Shown: positions 1 through 7,427 of the stretch, in pieces
Numbering within the stretch: the stretch's first letter is position 1
How the letters are laid out: each line of letters begins with the position of its first letter
DNA from: Dichotomicrobium sp964540795
GTDB lineage: Bacteria; Pseudomonadota; Alphaproteobacteria; Rhizobiales; Rhodomicrobiaceae
Length of the DNA: 19,157 nucleotides
Direction of reading: 5' to 3'
Assembly (NCBI GenBank): GCA_964540795.1
Contig: CAZINX010000028.1
Location: 1-19,157 of the forward strand
The notes under the pieces: generated by a model
What the model was told of the DNA's origin: nothing
Seen by the model: the letters and a program-made list of their open reading frames with translations, nothing else
Databases searched by the model: none
Translations under genes and position numbers: made by a program

Positions 1-1203
1 TTTGCTTCGGGTGATGTCGGGCGACGGCCCCATGCAGTTGATGACGACATCGCCGCTGAAGCTCTTGTCGGCACTGCCGCCGGCTTGCAGCATGACTTTG
101 AGGCGCTCGCCGTGCGCCGCGATCCCCCTGATCCGCGCCCTGCGGACATCGAGTTGGCCCGCCGACCGGCCCTGGCTGAGCCGTTCGTGAACCTGCGGCG
201 CGATCCTGTAGCGGTGCGTGTCCCAGAACGCGCGGAGCCGCGCCAGAGCGCGCTGCTGCTCTTCAACCGGCCAGCTGCGCCATATGCTCTCCGCAGCCTG
301 ACGGAAGCCGTCGATAGCCAGACGCCAGTCACGGCCCTCTGCGACCTCGCGGCGGGCCAGAGCGCGGGCCATGCGCAAGGCCGCGAGGGCCGAACGCGGG
401 CGCCCGCCTTCCTCCAATACATCAACGGCGGGGTCAAACAGACCGTGCGGTTGCGGCAGTTGGCCTCGCCGAGAGACGGCGACGATGCCCCCGCGATGCC
501 CGCGCGCCAGCAGGCCGCTTGCCGCATCGGCCATCGTCAGTCCGGTACCGAGAACCACGACCTTGCTGTCCTGCTTGATCGCCGTGAGGGCCTCGTGGTC
601 CCACGGATCATCGATCAGCCCTGGATGACGTTGCGTGTCCGCGTCAAGCGCAAACGGGAAAATCGGGCGTTCGTGACTGACGACAAGCACGCCGCGGTCT
701 GCCTCCAGCAAGCCGCCATGCTCCAGCCGCACCGCCGCCCGCGGCTGTGCCGGGGCGATGCTGATTGCGCGATCGCGGACATGGAAGACCCGGCTGCCCT
801 TCGGCGCTGCTGCGATGGCCTGGTCCAGCGTCTCGGCCATGTAGGTTCCGAAGACCTGGCGGCGGCTGAAGTGCCAGCCGGGAGGAGCTTCGCCGTCAGG
901 ATCGGCCGCCCGTTCGCCGGTTCGCTCAAGCCAGCGGGTAAAGTGGAGAAGATCCTCGGCGAAAACCGACATCTTGTCGCTGGGCACGTTGATCCGGAAC
1001 GCCGGATCGTCCGTCCCGTAGGCGAGGCCGTGCCCGAGCACAGGACGCGGCTCGACAATCGCAATCTCGATGGGCTGATCGACGTGCCGCAGCAGGTGAA
1101 TGGCGACGCAGGCCCCGGCAAAGCCGCCGCCAATAACGGCCACACGCGGCACGGCGCTGTCTGGCAACGCGGATCCCGGAGAGACGGTGATGATCTGCTG
1201 CAT
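1..1203 (-). CDS. FAD/NAD(P)-binding protein (YdhS-like, NAD_binding_9 type), 3' end outside window
   Basis: The minus-strand frame is open from an ATG at 1203 to the left edge (401 codons, no stop), so the protein is C-terminally incomplete. A Rossmann FAD-binding motif, IGGGFAG, sits at residues 24-30. It is followed by the stretch with GHGLAYGT and INVPSDKMS that is typical of the NAD_binding_9/YdhS group of flavoproteins. A second dinucleotide-binding motif, VVVLGTGLTMAD, lies near residues 215-226. The gene starts 17 bases after the ferredoxin stop, so it is the last visible member of the operon. There is only a weak purine-rich stretch ahead of the ATG. This is not a classical Pyr_redox_2 ferredoxin reductase, although its position beside a ferredoxin invites that idea. 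The substrate is unknown; a family-level call is all the sequence supports. Confidence 0.85.
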   Translation of the reverse strand, partial: MQQIITVSPGSALPDSAVPRVAVIGGGFAGACVAIHLLRHVDQPIEIAIVEPRPVLGHGLAYGTDDPAFRINVPSDKMSVFAEDLLHFTRWLERTGERAADPDGEAPPGWHFSRRQVFGTYMAETLDQAIAAAPKGSRVFHVRDRAISIAPAQPRAAVRLEHGGLLEADRGVLVVSHERPIFPFALDADTQRHPGLIDDPWDHEALTAIKQDSKVVVLGTGLTMADAASGLLARGHRGGIVAVSRRGQLPQPHGLFDPAVDVLEEGGRPRSALAALRMARALARREVAEGRDWRLAIDGFRQAAESIWRSWPVEEQQRALARLRAFWDTHRYRIAPQVHERLSQGRSAGQLDVRRARIRGIAAHGERLKVMLQAGGSADKSFSGDVVINCMGPSPDITRSK

Positions 1204-1220
1204 GGGGCTCTTGGGATGAA

Positions 1221-1541
1221 TCAGTACTGGTCTTCGGGCATGTGCAGGACAAGCCCATCGAGCGCTGCCGTCACCGGGATTTGACAGGACAGCCGGCTGT
1301 TCGCCGCCATATCGTCTCGCGCCGTGAGAAGCTCGTCTTCCTCGGCAGAGCGGTCGCCGACGGCCTCCTGCCACGCTTCGTCAACATAGACATGGCATGT
1401 CGCGCAACTGCACGATCCGCCGCAATCTCCCAGGATGCCGGGCACGCCGTTGTCCACCGCGCCCAGCATGGCGCTTGAGCCTTCGGCGACGTCGACCTCG
1501 TGACGGGTTCCGTCGTGCTCGACGTAAGTGACCTTTGGCAT
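1221..1541 (-). CDS. [2Fe-2S] ferredoxin, adrenodoxin/putidaredoxin type
   Basis: This 106-residue protein has the length and fold pattern of vertebrate/ISC-type ferredoxins. The cluster cysteines are C40, C46 and C49 (C-x5-C-x2-C) and C86 in LSCQIP; an extra Cys at 44 is probably not a ligand. The ending LVLHMPEDQY matches the usual C-terminus of redox-partner ferredoxins. Such proteins carry single electrons from a flavoprotein reductase to cytochromes P450, Rieske oxygenases or Fe-S assembly. The start has a good ribosome site (GAGGA, about 8 bases upstream). The gene lies 38 bases after the ABC ATPase and 17 bases before a flavoprotein. No P450 or Rieske oxygenase is visible in the window, so the electron acceptor is probably encoded past the left edge or elsewhere. 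Confidence 0.93.
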   Translation of the reverse strand: MPKVTYVEHDGTRHEVDVAEGSSAMLGAVDNGVPGILGDCGGSCSCATCHVYVDEAWQEAVGDRSAEEDELLTARDDMAANSRLSCQIPVTAALDGLVLHMPEDQY

Positions 1542-1579
1542 TCGAAACGTCCTCTTCTGTTTCTATCGATGCGGCGGGC

Positions 1580-2461
1580 CTACAGTCCGAGGTTTCGCAA
1601 GTTGCTCAACTCGGCGGCCGTGAACTCGCTCTGCTGGGTGGCTTGCGCCAGATGCTGCTCCATATGCGCGCCGACCTCGCGCAGCGCCGGATCATCCTTG
1701 TGGCGCGGCCGGGGCAGCGTGATGTCGATCAAATCCGCGATACGGCCCGGCGTGCCGGTGAACAGCACCAGCCGGTCGGCGAGCATCAGCGCCTCTTCGA
1801 GATCGTGGGTGACGAGAATGACCGTGGCCCCGCTGTCTTTCCATGTACTCAGCAGATAGGCCTGCATGATGCGCCGGGTCTGGTGGTCCAGCGCCCCGAA
1901 CGGCTCATCCATCAGCAAAAGGCGCGGCTCGATGGCGAAGGCGCGGACCAGCGCCACGCGCTGGCGCATACCGCCGGACAGGCTCTTCGGCGGCTTCTCG
2001 GCTACATCCGCAAGGCCCACCTTGGCGAGCAGCTCGTGTGCCCGGTTCCGCGCATCCTTTCGGCTCATGCCGCGCGAGCGCAGGCCGTAAGCCACATTGT
2101 CCGCCGTCGTCATCCAGGGGAACAGGTTGTGATCCTGGAAGATCAGGGCGATGTCCCTTGACGGCCCCGAAACCTCGCGTCCGTGAACGGTGACGAAGCC
2201 CTCGCTTGGGAAATCCAGACCCGCGGCCAGGTTAAGCAGCGTGCTCTTGCCGCAGCCGCTCGGGCCGATGAGGACCGTGATGGCACCCTCCGGAACGCGC
2301 AGGTCGACAGCCTCAATGGCGGTCTTGTCGCCGAAACGCTTCGCCACGCCGCCGAATTCGACGGCGGCATCCGGCGTGCTGACCCGCCGCTGTTCGATGA
2401 CCGGGGCTACGCCGTCGCGTGCCGGGCTGCCCGCTTCGCTTGCCAGTTTGATCGGGCTCAT
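1580..2461 (-). CDS. ABC transporter ATP-binding protein, nitrate/sulfonate/taurine (SsuB/TauB) type
   Basis: This 293-residue ATPase has all the expected motifs: Walker A GPSGCGKST (66-74), Q-loop Gln 109 in IFQDHNLFPW, signature LSGGM (161-165), Walker B LLLMDEP (181-187) and switch His 219 in VTHD. The wording around the Q-loop and the D-loop (FGALDHQTR) is that of the SsuB/TauB/NrtD class. I chose the ATG at 2461 because it overlaps the permease stop as ATGA; a longer frame upstream to 2812 is only the permease gene read in another frame. The first 30 or so residues ahead of the ATPase fold are a non-conserved extension. With the permease and the Tat-exported binding protein it makes a complete importer. 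The substrate cannot be read from the sequence. Confidence 0.95.
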   Translation of the reverse strand: MSPIKLASEAGSPARDGVAPVIEQRRVSTPDAAVEFGGVAKRFGDKTAIEAVDLRVPEGAITVLIGPSGCGKSTLLNLAAGLDFPSEGFVTVHGREVSGPSRDIALIFQDHNLFPWMTTADNVAYGLRSRGMSRKDARNRAHELLAKVGLADVAEKPPKSLSGGMRQRVALVRAFAIEPRLLLMDEPFGALDHQTRRIMQAYLLSTWKDSGATVILVTHDLEEALMLADRLVLFTGTPGRIADLIDITLPRPRHKDDPALREVGAHMEQHLAQATQQSEFTAAELSNLRNLGL

Positions 2462-3357
2462 GCTCGGTCCTCCCACCAGACGATTTTGCGCTGCGCCAGC
2501 AGCAGGACACGGTCGAGCGCGAAGCCGACCACGCCGATGGCGATGATGCCGACCATCACGAGCTGCATGTTGTACATCTGCTGACCCATGATGATGAGAT
2601 AGCCCAGCCCGGAGTTGATGCCGGCCATCTCCCCGGCGAGCACCGCCATCCAGGCGGCGAAAAAGCTCATGCGCACCATCGTCATCAGGCTGGGTGCGGC
2701 GGCCGGGAGCAGCACGGTCCGCCACATGCGGCCCGTGTCCGCGCCTAGGCTGCGCGCGACCTTGCGGTACTCTTCCGGCACCGAGTCGAACGCCGCGACC
2801 GCGGCGCAGCACATTGACCCGAAGATCGCCATGAACACCACGAACAGCGCGGCCGGGGAGCCGATCCCGACGATGGCGATGGCGAACGGTATCCAGGCGA
2901 CCGGCGAAATGGGCGCCAGGGTCTGAACGATCGGCAGGAGCACCCGCCGCAGCGGCGTGAACTGGACGATCAGGAAACCGACGGCGATGGACGCGGCGAG
3001 ACCGAGAACCAACCCGATGGCAATGCGCGAGAGCGTGACGCCGATTGCTTCGAACAGCCCTGTCTGCTGCGTGCCGAACCCGATCGTGGCGCCGCCCTCA
3101 AGCAGAAACGGGATCGTCTCGCTCGGCGGCGGCAGGATGCGCGAACTGAACAATTCGGCGGCCGCGCCGATCTCCCAGACAGCCACGAGCAGCGCCCAGG
3201 CAATGGCAAACCAGATCACCTCGTTCCACCGCCCGAGATCGCGCTGGAGCAAGGGAACGAAAGGCCTGGTCTGGGTCGGCTCAGGGGCCGGGACGATGTC
3301 CGATTCCCCCGCTTCGGCGGTGTCGGCCGGCTCGATGCGCGATGGCGCGACGCTCAT
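2458..3357 (-). CDS. ABC transporter permease, SsuC/TauC type (BPD_transp_1)
   Basis: This 299-residue inner-membrane protein has a roughly 45-residue acidic/Pro-rich N-terminus, a first membrane helix at about 47-66, and then the usual core helices. The cytoplasmic EAA loop is at about 195-218 (EEYRKVARSLGA then VLLPAAAP), the site that docks the ATPase. The ATG at 3357 overlaps the DUF1116 stop (ATGA), and the stop overlaps the ATPase start in the same way, so all three are probably translationally coupled. An upstream ATG at 3429 in the same frame would add 24 residues lying within the DUF1116 coding region and is unlikely. Family membership is clear; the substrate is not. Confidence 0.94.
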   Translation of the reverse strand: MSVAPSRIEPADTAEAGESDIVPAPEPTQTRPFVPLLQRDLGRWNEVIWFAIAWALLVAVWEIGAAAELFSSRILPPPSETIPFLLEGGATIGFGTQQTGLFEAIGVTLSRIAIGLVLGLAASIAVGFLIVQFTPLRRVLLPIVQTLAPISPVAWIPFAIAIVGIGSPAALFVVFMAIFGSMCCAAVAAFDSVPEEYRKVARSLGADTGRMWRTVLLPAAAPSLMTMVRMSFFAAWMAVLAGEMAGINSGLGYLIIMGQQMYNMQLVMVGIIAIGVVGFALDRVLLLAQRKIVWWEDRA

Positions 3358-4607
3358 TTCGGATGAACTCCTTCGTGTTGGGGGACTGTTGCGTGCTCGC
3401 TGAGGGCCGCGGCGGCCTGCTCGAAGCACGCTTGCGGGGCATGGGCGACGCCGACGCCGATCCAGCCCTGACAGCCGTCACGGTGGGCGATGCCGGTATG
3501 GATGCGCACGCCGCCAGCCGCGCGGGCGCGATGGACCGACAAGCCGAGGCCGAGGCCATCGGGCGCGGCGAGGGCCGGATTAAACACCGGGTGCCGGTCA
3601 AAAAACAGCGCGCGCATCCGGCTGCCTTCGGAAACGGATTCTGTCCACGGCGCATCCAAGTCGCGCGCGATTTCCGGGGCCGTGTGCGCCATGCAGCCGC
3701 CGAGCCCGAAGGCTTCCACGATGGCGCTGTCGCCCAGATCGGGCTGCGCATCGTCGAGGCTGTAACCTTCGAAAAAGCCGCCGCGGGGTATGACAGCGGG
3801 CGCGCGGAACCAGCGATCACCGGTGGCTGCCACCTGGATGCCGCAGTCCACGCCGTTGCGCGACAGCGCCGTGACGACAGCCGCACCCGGCACCCCCCGC
3901 GCCTGATCCAGGCACAGCTTGGCGGATGCCATCACGTAGTTGAGGAAGTGCTGCGGCGCGCCCGCAAGCCATCGGCGGACGTCGGGCGGCAGGTCGGCCA
4001 AGGCGGCGAGGAACGCGGCCATCCCGCCGACATTGCGCTGATGCACGTCATCGCCCATCCGAACCCCCTCCGCGACCAGGGGCAGGACCGGCAAACCGTC
4101 TTTGGGCAGCGACGACGCGATTGCCGGAGCCACCACCGTTTCGACGAGCCGCAAGCCCTCTGCGGCATCAGCGTCATACACGCCGAAGCGGAGAACGCGC
4201 CGGCCCTTTTCCGCGAAGGTCGCCCAGGTCGTTCCGCCGCCGTTGCGGTTTTCGACGCGCATCACCGGCTGGGAGGGCCGAACGATGCCCGCCATTGGCG
4301 AAACGGTGCCCAGTTCGTGGTTAGGCCGAAGCCGGATGCGGCCGCTCAGAATCGCGTCCCGCCCGTCTTCGACGCTGGCGGCCCAACCTTCATGGACGGC
4401 CGCCCCGGCCGCGGCATTCAGAACCGTGGCCGGGATTTCGCCGGTTTGCGCGAAGGGCGGGCCGGCATGGCCCAGCTCGCCCTCGCTCAGTCCCATCGCC
4501 GTGACCGCAGTCTCCACACCGACCAGAACCGGCTGACACGCCCGGATCCTGTCGATCGCCTCGGCATCGGCAGAAGTCATTTCGGCGGTTTCCTCGCCGC
4601 TTGTCAT
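3354..4607 (-). CDS. DUF1116 family protein (AllG/YlbE-like)
   Basis: The 417 residues match my knowledge of the DUF1116 (PF06545) family over nearly the whole length. Recognisable blocks are VMRVENRNGG (115-124), MGDDVHQRN (184-192), FLNYVMASAK (221-230), NGVDCGIQV (251-259), DRWF (264-267), DLGDSAIVE (290-298) and TGIAHRDG (371-378). The Escherichia coli member YlbE/AllG works with FdrA/AllF and YlbF/AllH in the oxamate carbamoyltransferase step of anaerobic allantoin use. Neither partner is encoded in this window, so the reaction here is unknown. The gene lies inside a transporter operon between a flavin monooxygenase and the permease. The ATG at 4607 follows the previous stop by 23 bases with a weak ribosome site. 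The ATG at 4580 (residue 10) has a better one (GAGGAA) and may be the true start. Confidence 0.88.
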   Translation of the reverse strand: MTSGEETAEMTSADAEAIDRIRACQPVLVGVETAVTAMGLSEGELGHAGPPFAQTGEIPATVLNAAAGAAVHEGWAASVEDGRDAILSGRIRLRPNHELGTVSPMAGIVRPSQPVMRVENRNGGGTTWATFAEKGRRVLRFGVYDADAAEGLRLVETVVAPAIASSLPKDGLPVLPLVAEGVRMGDDVHQRNVGGMAAFLAALADLPPDVRRWLAGAPQHFLNYVMASAKLCLDQARGVPGAAVVTALSRNGVDCGIQVAATGDRWFRAPAVIPRGGFFEGYSLDDAQPDLGDSAIVEAFGLGGCMAHTAPEIARDLDAPWTESVSEGSRMRALFFDRHPVFNPALAAPDGLGLGLSVHRARAAGGVRIHTGIAHRDGCQGWIGVGVAHAPQACFEQAAAALSEHATVPQHEGVHPK

Positions 4608-4630
4608 TTTCAGCGCCTATGTTCGGAAGG

Positions 4631-5941
4631 TCAGGCCACCGCGAGTTCGCGCTGCGCCGGCGTCCGGGCCGCCGGTTCAGCGAATTGCGCCAGCACGGAG
4701 TCGACGGATTCGCCCGTGATCTTCTCCATCCCCGGCACATGGCGGATCACGTCCTCCCACGGCCGGCTGCTGCGCGCCCAGACATCCACCATTTTCCGGG
4801 CGAGATCGGCGTCATGGATGAAGGCGTCCATCACAAGCCTCATGCCGTCGTCGCCGGGGGCTTCCCGCAGATGCTTGCAAAAGGCATACATTTCCTTGCT
4901 CTCGGATTCGCGCCAGGCAGGGTAGGAGGTCCGCCATGTGCCGTCGCCGATGCCCGCGGCCAGCACCTCGGCGGCATGGAGCGCATCGCAAATGCCCTGC
5001 GCGGAGGCCGGGTGCTTGAAGTGCGCCGCATCGCCGAGCAGCGCCCAGCCCGCGCCGGTGTGCTTGCGGTAGAAGCCGTCGAGGCGGGTGGTTCCGGTAA
5101 CGCGGCTCACTTTCTCGGCTTTTTCCAGGCGGGACCACAGCGCGGGAATGCTACGGATCCTCTCCATGTAGAAGCCCTCCAGGTCCTTGATGGACTTCCG
5201 CTCATCCACCGGCCCGTTCATGGTGACGACGTGATGGCCATCGTCTGCCGGGAAGTGCGCACAGATCCACGGGCATTCGAAGAAGAAATCCTGCGTGTTG
5301 CGGGTGTCCGCGCCCTTCCAGTAGGCGTAATAGAGCATGGTCTGCGTCGGCATCACTTTTTCCCGCGCGAGGTTGAGATGCCGCGATACGGCCGAATTCA
5401 CGCCGTCAGCGCCGATGACGATGTCCGCCTCGATCCGCGTGCGGCGTCCTTCGCTATCCACCGCCACGAGGCCGCGCAGCGGGTCGCCCTCCGTGCCGCT
5501 GCCCAGAAACTCTGCCGCCCGGACGCCCTCTAAGACCTGCGCACCCTCGGCGCGCGCCTTGCGCACCAGGATGTCGTCCAGCGTGATGCGGCGCACGCAC
5601 AGCGCCCAGTCGCGCCCGCGCACCGGCGCGTGCGGCGCGACGAACATCCGCCCCTCGTGATGCCAGGAGGTGTAGAGCGGCGGCGGCTGGTGGCCCATGA
5701 CCTCGTCGAGCACGCCAAGGTCTTCCAGGCGCGCAATGGTGTTGGGGTAGATGACATGCGTCGACATGGTCGGCGAAGGGAACACGGCCTTGTCGACCGC
5801 GATCACGTTGCGTCCCTGCCGCGCCAGATGAATGGCGAGAGAACTGCCCGCGGCGCGCGCGCCGACGATCACGACATCGCAGGACACGGTTTGCTCGACG
5901 CTGGTCTGTTCAGCGGGCTTTGACGACTGACGGAAGAACAT
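4631..5941 (-). CDS. FAD-dependent monooxygenase/oxidoreductase, PHBH/geranylgeranyl-reductase-like fold
   Basis: This 436-residue class A-type flavoprotein has an N-terminal dinucleotide-binding motif in variant form, VVIVGARAAGSS (23-34), with Ala-Arg-Ala replacing the middle of GxGxxG as is common in the geranylgeranyl reductase-like subgroup. It also has IGADGVNS (176-183) and the FAD ribityl-binding LLGDAAH (301-307). It would use FAD and probably NAD(P)H to oxidise a small molecule. The start has a strong ribosome site (AAAGGAG, about 10 bases upstream). It lies between the binding-protein gene and DUF1116 in the same operon, so it plausibly acts on the imported compound. A hydroxylase is more likely than a halogenase because no halogenase-specific signature was seen. 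The substrate is unknown. Confidence 0.88.
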   Translation of the reverse strand: MFFRQSSKPAEQTSVEQTVSCDVVIVGARAAGSSLAIHLARQGRNVIAVDKAVFPSPTMSTHVIYPNTIARLEDLGVLDEVMGHQPPPLYTSWHHEGRMFVAPHAPVRGRDWALCVRRITLDDILVRKARAEGAQVLEGVRAAEFLGSGTEGDPLRGLVAVDSEGRRTRIEADIVIGADGVNSAVSRHLNLAREKVMPTQTMLYYAYWKGADTRNTQDFFFECPWICAHFPADDGHHVVTMNGPVDERKSIKDLEGFYMERIRSIPALWSRLEKAEKVSRVTGTTRLDGFYRKHTGAGWALLGDAAHFKHPASAQGICDALHAAEVLAAGIGDGTWRTSYPAWRESESKEMYAFCKHLREAPGDDGMRLVMDAFIHDADLARKMVDVWARSSRPWEDVIRHVPGMEKITGESVDSVLAQFAEPAARTPAQRELAVA

Positions 5942-5981
5942 TGATGCACGCTCCTTTGTTGAGGCCTGAAGTCGCGGTCGC

Positions 5982-6015
5982 CCCCACGCGCCCAGCGTCT
6001 GGGCGGGGCGTGGGG
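5982..6015 (-). promoter_or_regulatory. Strong intercistronic RNA hairpin after the binding-protein gene
   Basis: Within the 86-base gap between the binding-protein stop and the monooxygenase start there is a near-continuous 14-pair stem. CCCCACGC plus GCCCAG (5982-5995) pairs with CTGGGC plus GCGTGGGG (5999-6004 and 6008-6015), leaving a three-base loop and a three-base bulge. No T-run follows on the minus strand, so it is not a standard intrinsic terminator. Its place fits an mRNA-stabilising or partial-termination element that raises binding-protein yield relative to downstream genes. That role is inferred from position. Confidence 0.6.
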
Positions 6016-6027
6016 ACGCGCTGCTGT

Positions 6028-7134
6028 CTAGGTCACGCCCGTGGGCTGATAGTTGAGATCGAGAACCTGATCGGCGATATTCGTCTCGAAATACCCCAGT
6101 TCGATCAGATACTTGACGCCGGCCCGGATGCCGGACGCGCCTGCCGGATTGATGATCGGATCGGGCGACTGCCGCTTGAGCGCGATTTCGAGGATTTCGC
6201 GCGGCGCGCCGTAGATTGGCGTCAGGTCGTCGAGCGCGCCCTGGAAGTCGTCGTAGAAGACCTTGGCCGCTTGGGCGAGCACCTTCATGTAGGCGGTGAG
6301 CAGCTCGGCCTCTCTCTCCAGCACTTCGGTTGTCGTGGTTACCACGCAGTCCGGCGCTTCAGGGCCCCAGACGTCATTGTTGTCGGCCAGATAGATGCCG
6401 TTCGCCTGCTTGACGACGCTTTCCGCATAGGGCTGCGCGAGCGTGCAGACGTCCACGGCGCCCGAGACCAGCGCTTCGCCCATGCCGACCATGCTGGGGA
6501 AGAACGTCATCTCGTAGTCGTCGTAGGACTTGCCGTACTGCGCCATCGTGCCGTAGGCGACCAGCTCCAGCGTATCGAGACGCAGCGTGCCGACCTTCAG
6601 GCCGCTGCCGGCGGCATCGATGAATTCCTTGACGTTGCCGACCGAGCCTTCCCGCGCGACCAGTTCGATGCCGGCAAGGCCGGAGCCGCCGACGATGCGA
6701 AGGTTGTCGGTGCCCTTGCCAAAGGCGGCCATTGTCGTCGTCCAGGGGTTGTGCATTGCATGGATGCCGCCAGACACCAGCGCCTGCAGATTGTCGGCGG
6801 GGCCGTTGAACTGGGTGACTGCCACGTTCAGCCCGGCATCAGCGAACATGTTGCGCGCCTTGGCCAGCAGCAGATGCGAGACGCAGCCCGCGGGCAGATG
6901 ACCGATTTTCAGCTGCGTATCGCTCACAGCCGCCTCCGCGCGCGCGGCGCGGCCGAGCATGGCGACGCCGGCGCTCGACAAGGTGAGCGTTGCGCAACCG
7001 CACGCGCTAAGAAAGGCGCGCCGGTCTAGGCCGCCTCCGCTGGCCTCGGATCGCTCATCATGCGCGTGGTATGAGCCGTGCATGTCATGCGGAACCTCGG
7101 TGATGTGGACGCCGGACTTGTCGTGTTCGCTCAT
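6028..7134 (-). CDS. ABC transporter substrate-binding protein, NMT1/SsuA-like, Tat-exported
   Basis: This 368-residue periplasmic binding protein has a twin-arginine signal: LDRRAFLSACGC at 36-47, a hydrophobic stretch to about 60, and an ARA-type cleavage region near 64-68. The mature part begins like the NMT1/SsuA family (LKIGHLPAGCVSHLLLAKARNMFADAGLNV) and keeps that family's pattern through AMHNPW, LKVGTLR and VCTLAQPYAES. The region before the arginine pair is unusually long (37 residues) and His-rich. A shorter start at 7083 (residue 18) would trim it, but the ATG at 7134 has the nearer purine-rich site (AAGGGAAGAG). This is the first gene of the operon, about 119 bases downstream of the predicted sigma-54 transcription start. 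The ligand is unknown. Confidence 0.92.
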   Translation of the reverse strand: MSEHDKSGVHITEVPHDMHGSYHAHDERSEASGGGLDRRAFLSACGCATLTLSSAGVAMLGRAARAEAAVSDTQLKIGHLPAGCVSHLLLAKARNMFADAGLNVAVTQFNGPADNLQALVSGGIHAMHNPWTTTMAAFGKGTDNLRIVGGSGLAGIELVAREGSVGNVKEFIDAAGSGLKVGTLRLDTLELVAYGTMAQYGKSYDDYEMTFFPSMVGMGEALVSGAVDVCTLAQPYAESVVKQANGIYLADNNDVWGPEAPDCVVTTTTEVLEREAELLTAYMKVLAQAAKVFYDDFQGALDDLTPIYGAPREILEIALKRQSPDPIINPAGASGIRAGVKYLIELGYFETNIADQVLDLNYQPTGVT

Positions 7135-7263
7135 GGCTGCTCTTCCCTTCTTCTCTGGCGGCGGACCAACCCCTCTCCAGGGTTTCGATGCGAGGCCGCC
7201 GTGGTCAGCCGTCTTGACCCGAAGGTCCGGCGACCCCGAAAGGAAACCAATCAGTCTCCTTTC

Positions 7264-7279
7264 AGCAAACGCTGTGCCA
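7264..7279 (-). promoter_or_regulatory. Sigma-54 (RpoN) -24/-12 promoter for the seven-gene operon
   Basis: Read on the minus strand, the bases are TGGCAC-AGCGT-TTGCT. This matches the known -24/-12 consensus TGGCAC-N5-TTGCW at every defined base and has the required GG-N10-GC spacing. It faces the binding-protein gene. With the C of the -12 GC at 7265, transcription should begin near 7253, giving a 119-base leader. Such promoters need an ATP-hydrolysing enhancer-binding protein, and none is encoded in this window. The motif is seen directly; its use is inferred. Confidence 0.78.
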
Positions 7280-7381
7280 GTCAGGTCGCGAGAGCAATTC
7301 CTTCGGCCAGATCAATAGGATAGATGGACTGTTGAGGCAGCCGGGTGGGGGAAGCATCCTTTGGCGCGTGCTCAATGGGCG

Positions 7382-7407
7382 ATCAGCGAGGACGAGCAAC
7401 CGCTGAT
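7382..7407. promoter_or_regulatory. Inverted repeat ATCAGCG-N12-CGCTGAT, candidate operator or enhancer site
   Basis: This is a perfect 7-base dyad about 130-155 bases upstream of the predicted sigma-54 start and about 165 bases upstream of the tetR ATG. Six T residues follow on the plus strand, so it could pass for a weak terminator, but no plus-strand gene lies before it. Together with the dyad at 7428-7448 it looks more like a protein-binding site. Confidence 0.4.
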
Positions 7408-7427
7408 TTTTTGACCAGCCGCGTCGT

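Noticed and set aside
85..1284. Long plus-strand open frame (399 residues) at the left end
   Set aside because: It is antisense to the flavoprotein, whose minus-strand frame has clear FAD and NAD(P) motifs; the plus-strand protein is Arg/Ala-rich with no family pattern.
3342..4925. 527-residue plus-strand open frame
   Set aside because: Antisense to the DUF1116 and monooxygenase genes. Long antisense frames are expected in GC-rich coding DNA, and no domain is visible.
7135..7253. Possible riboswitch in the operon leader (guanidine-III-like wording GUCAAGACGGC)
   Set aside because: Only a short stretch resembles that motif and the required pairing could not be drawn. The clear structure is just a small UUCG-loop hairpin.
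7382..7412. Intrinsic terminator (dyad followed by six T)
   Set aside because: No plus-strand gene ends before it, the loop is 12 bases and the stem only seven; a protein-binding dyad fits better.
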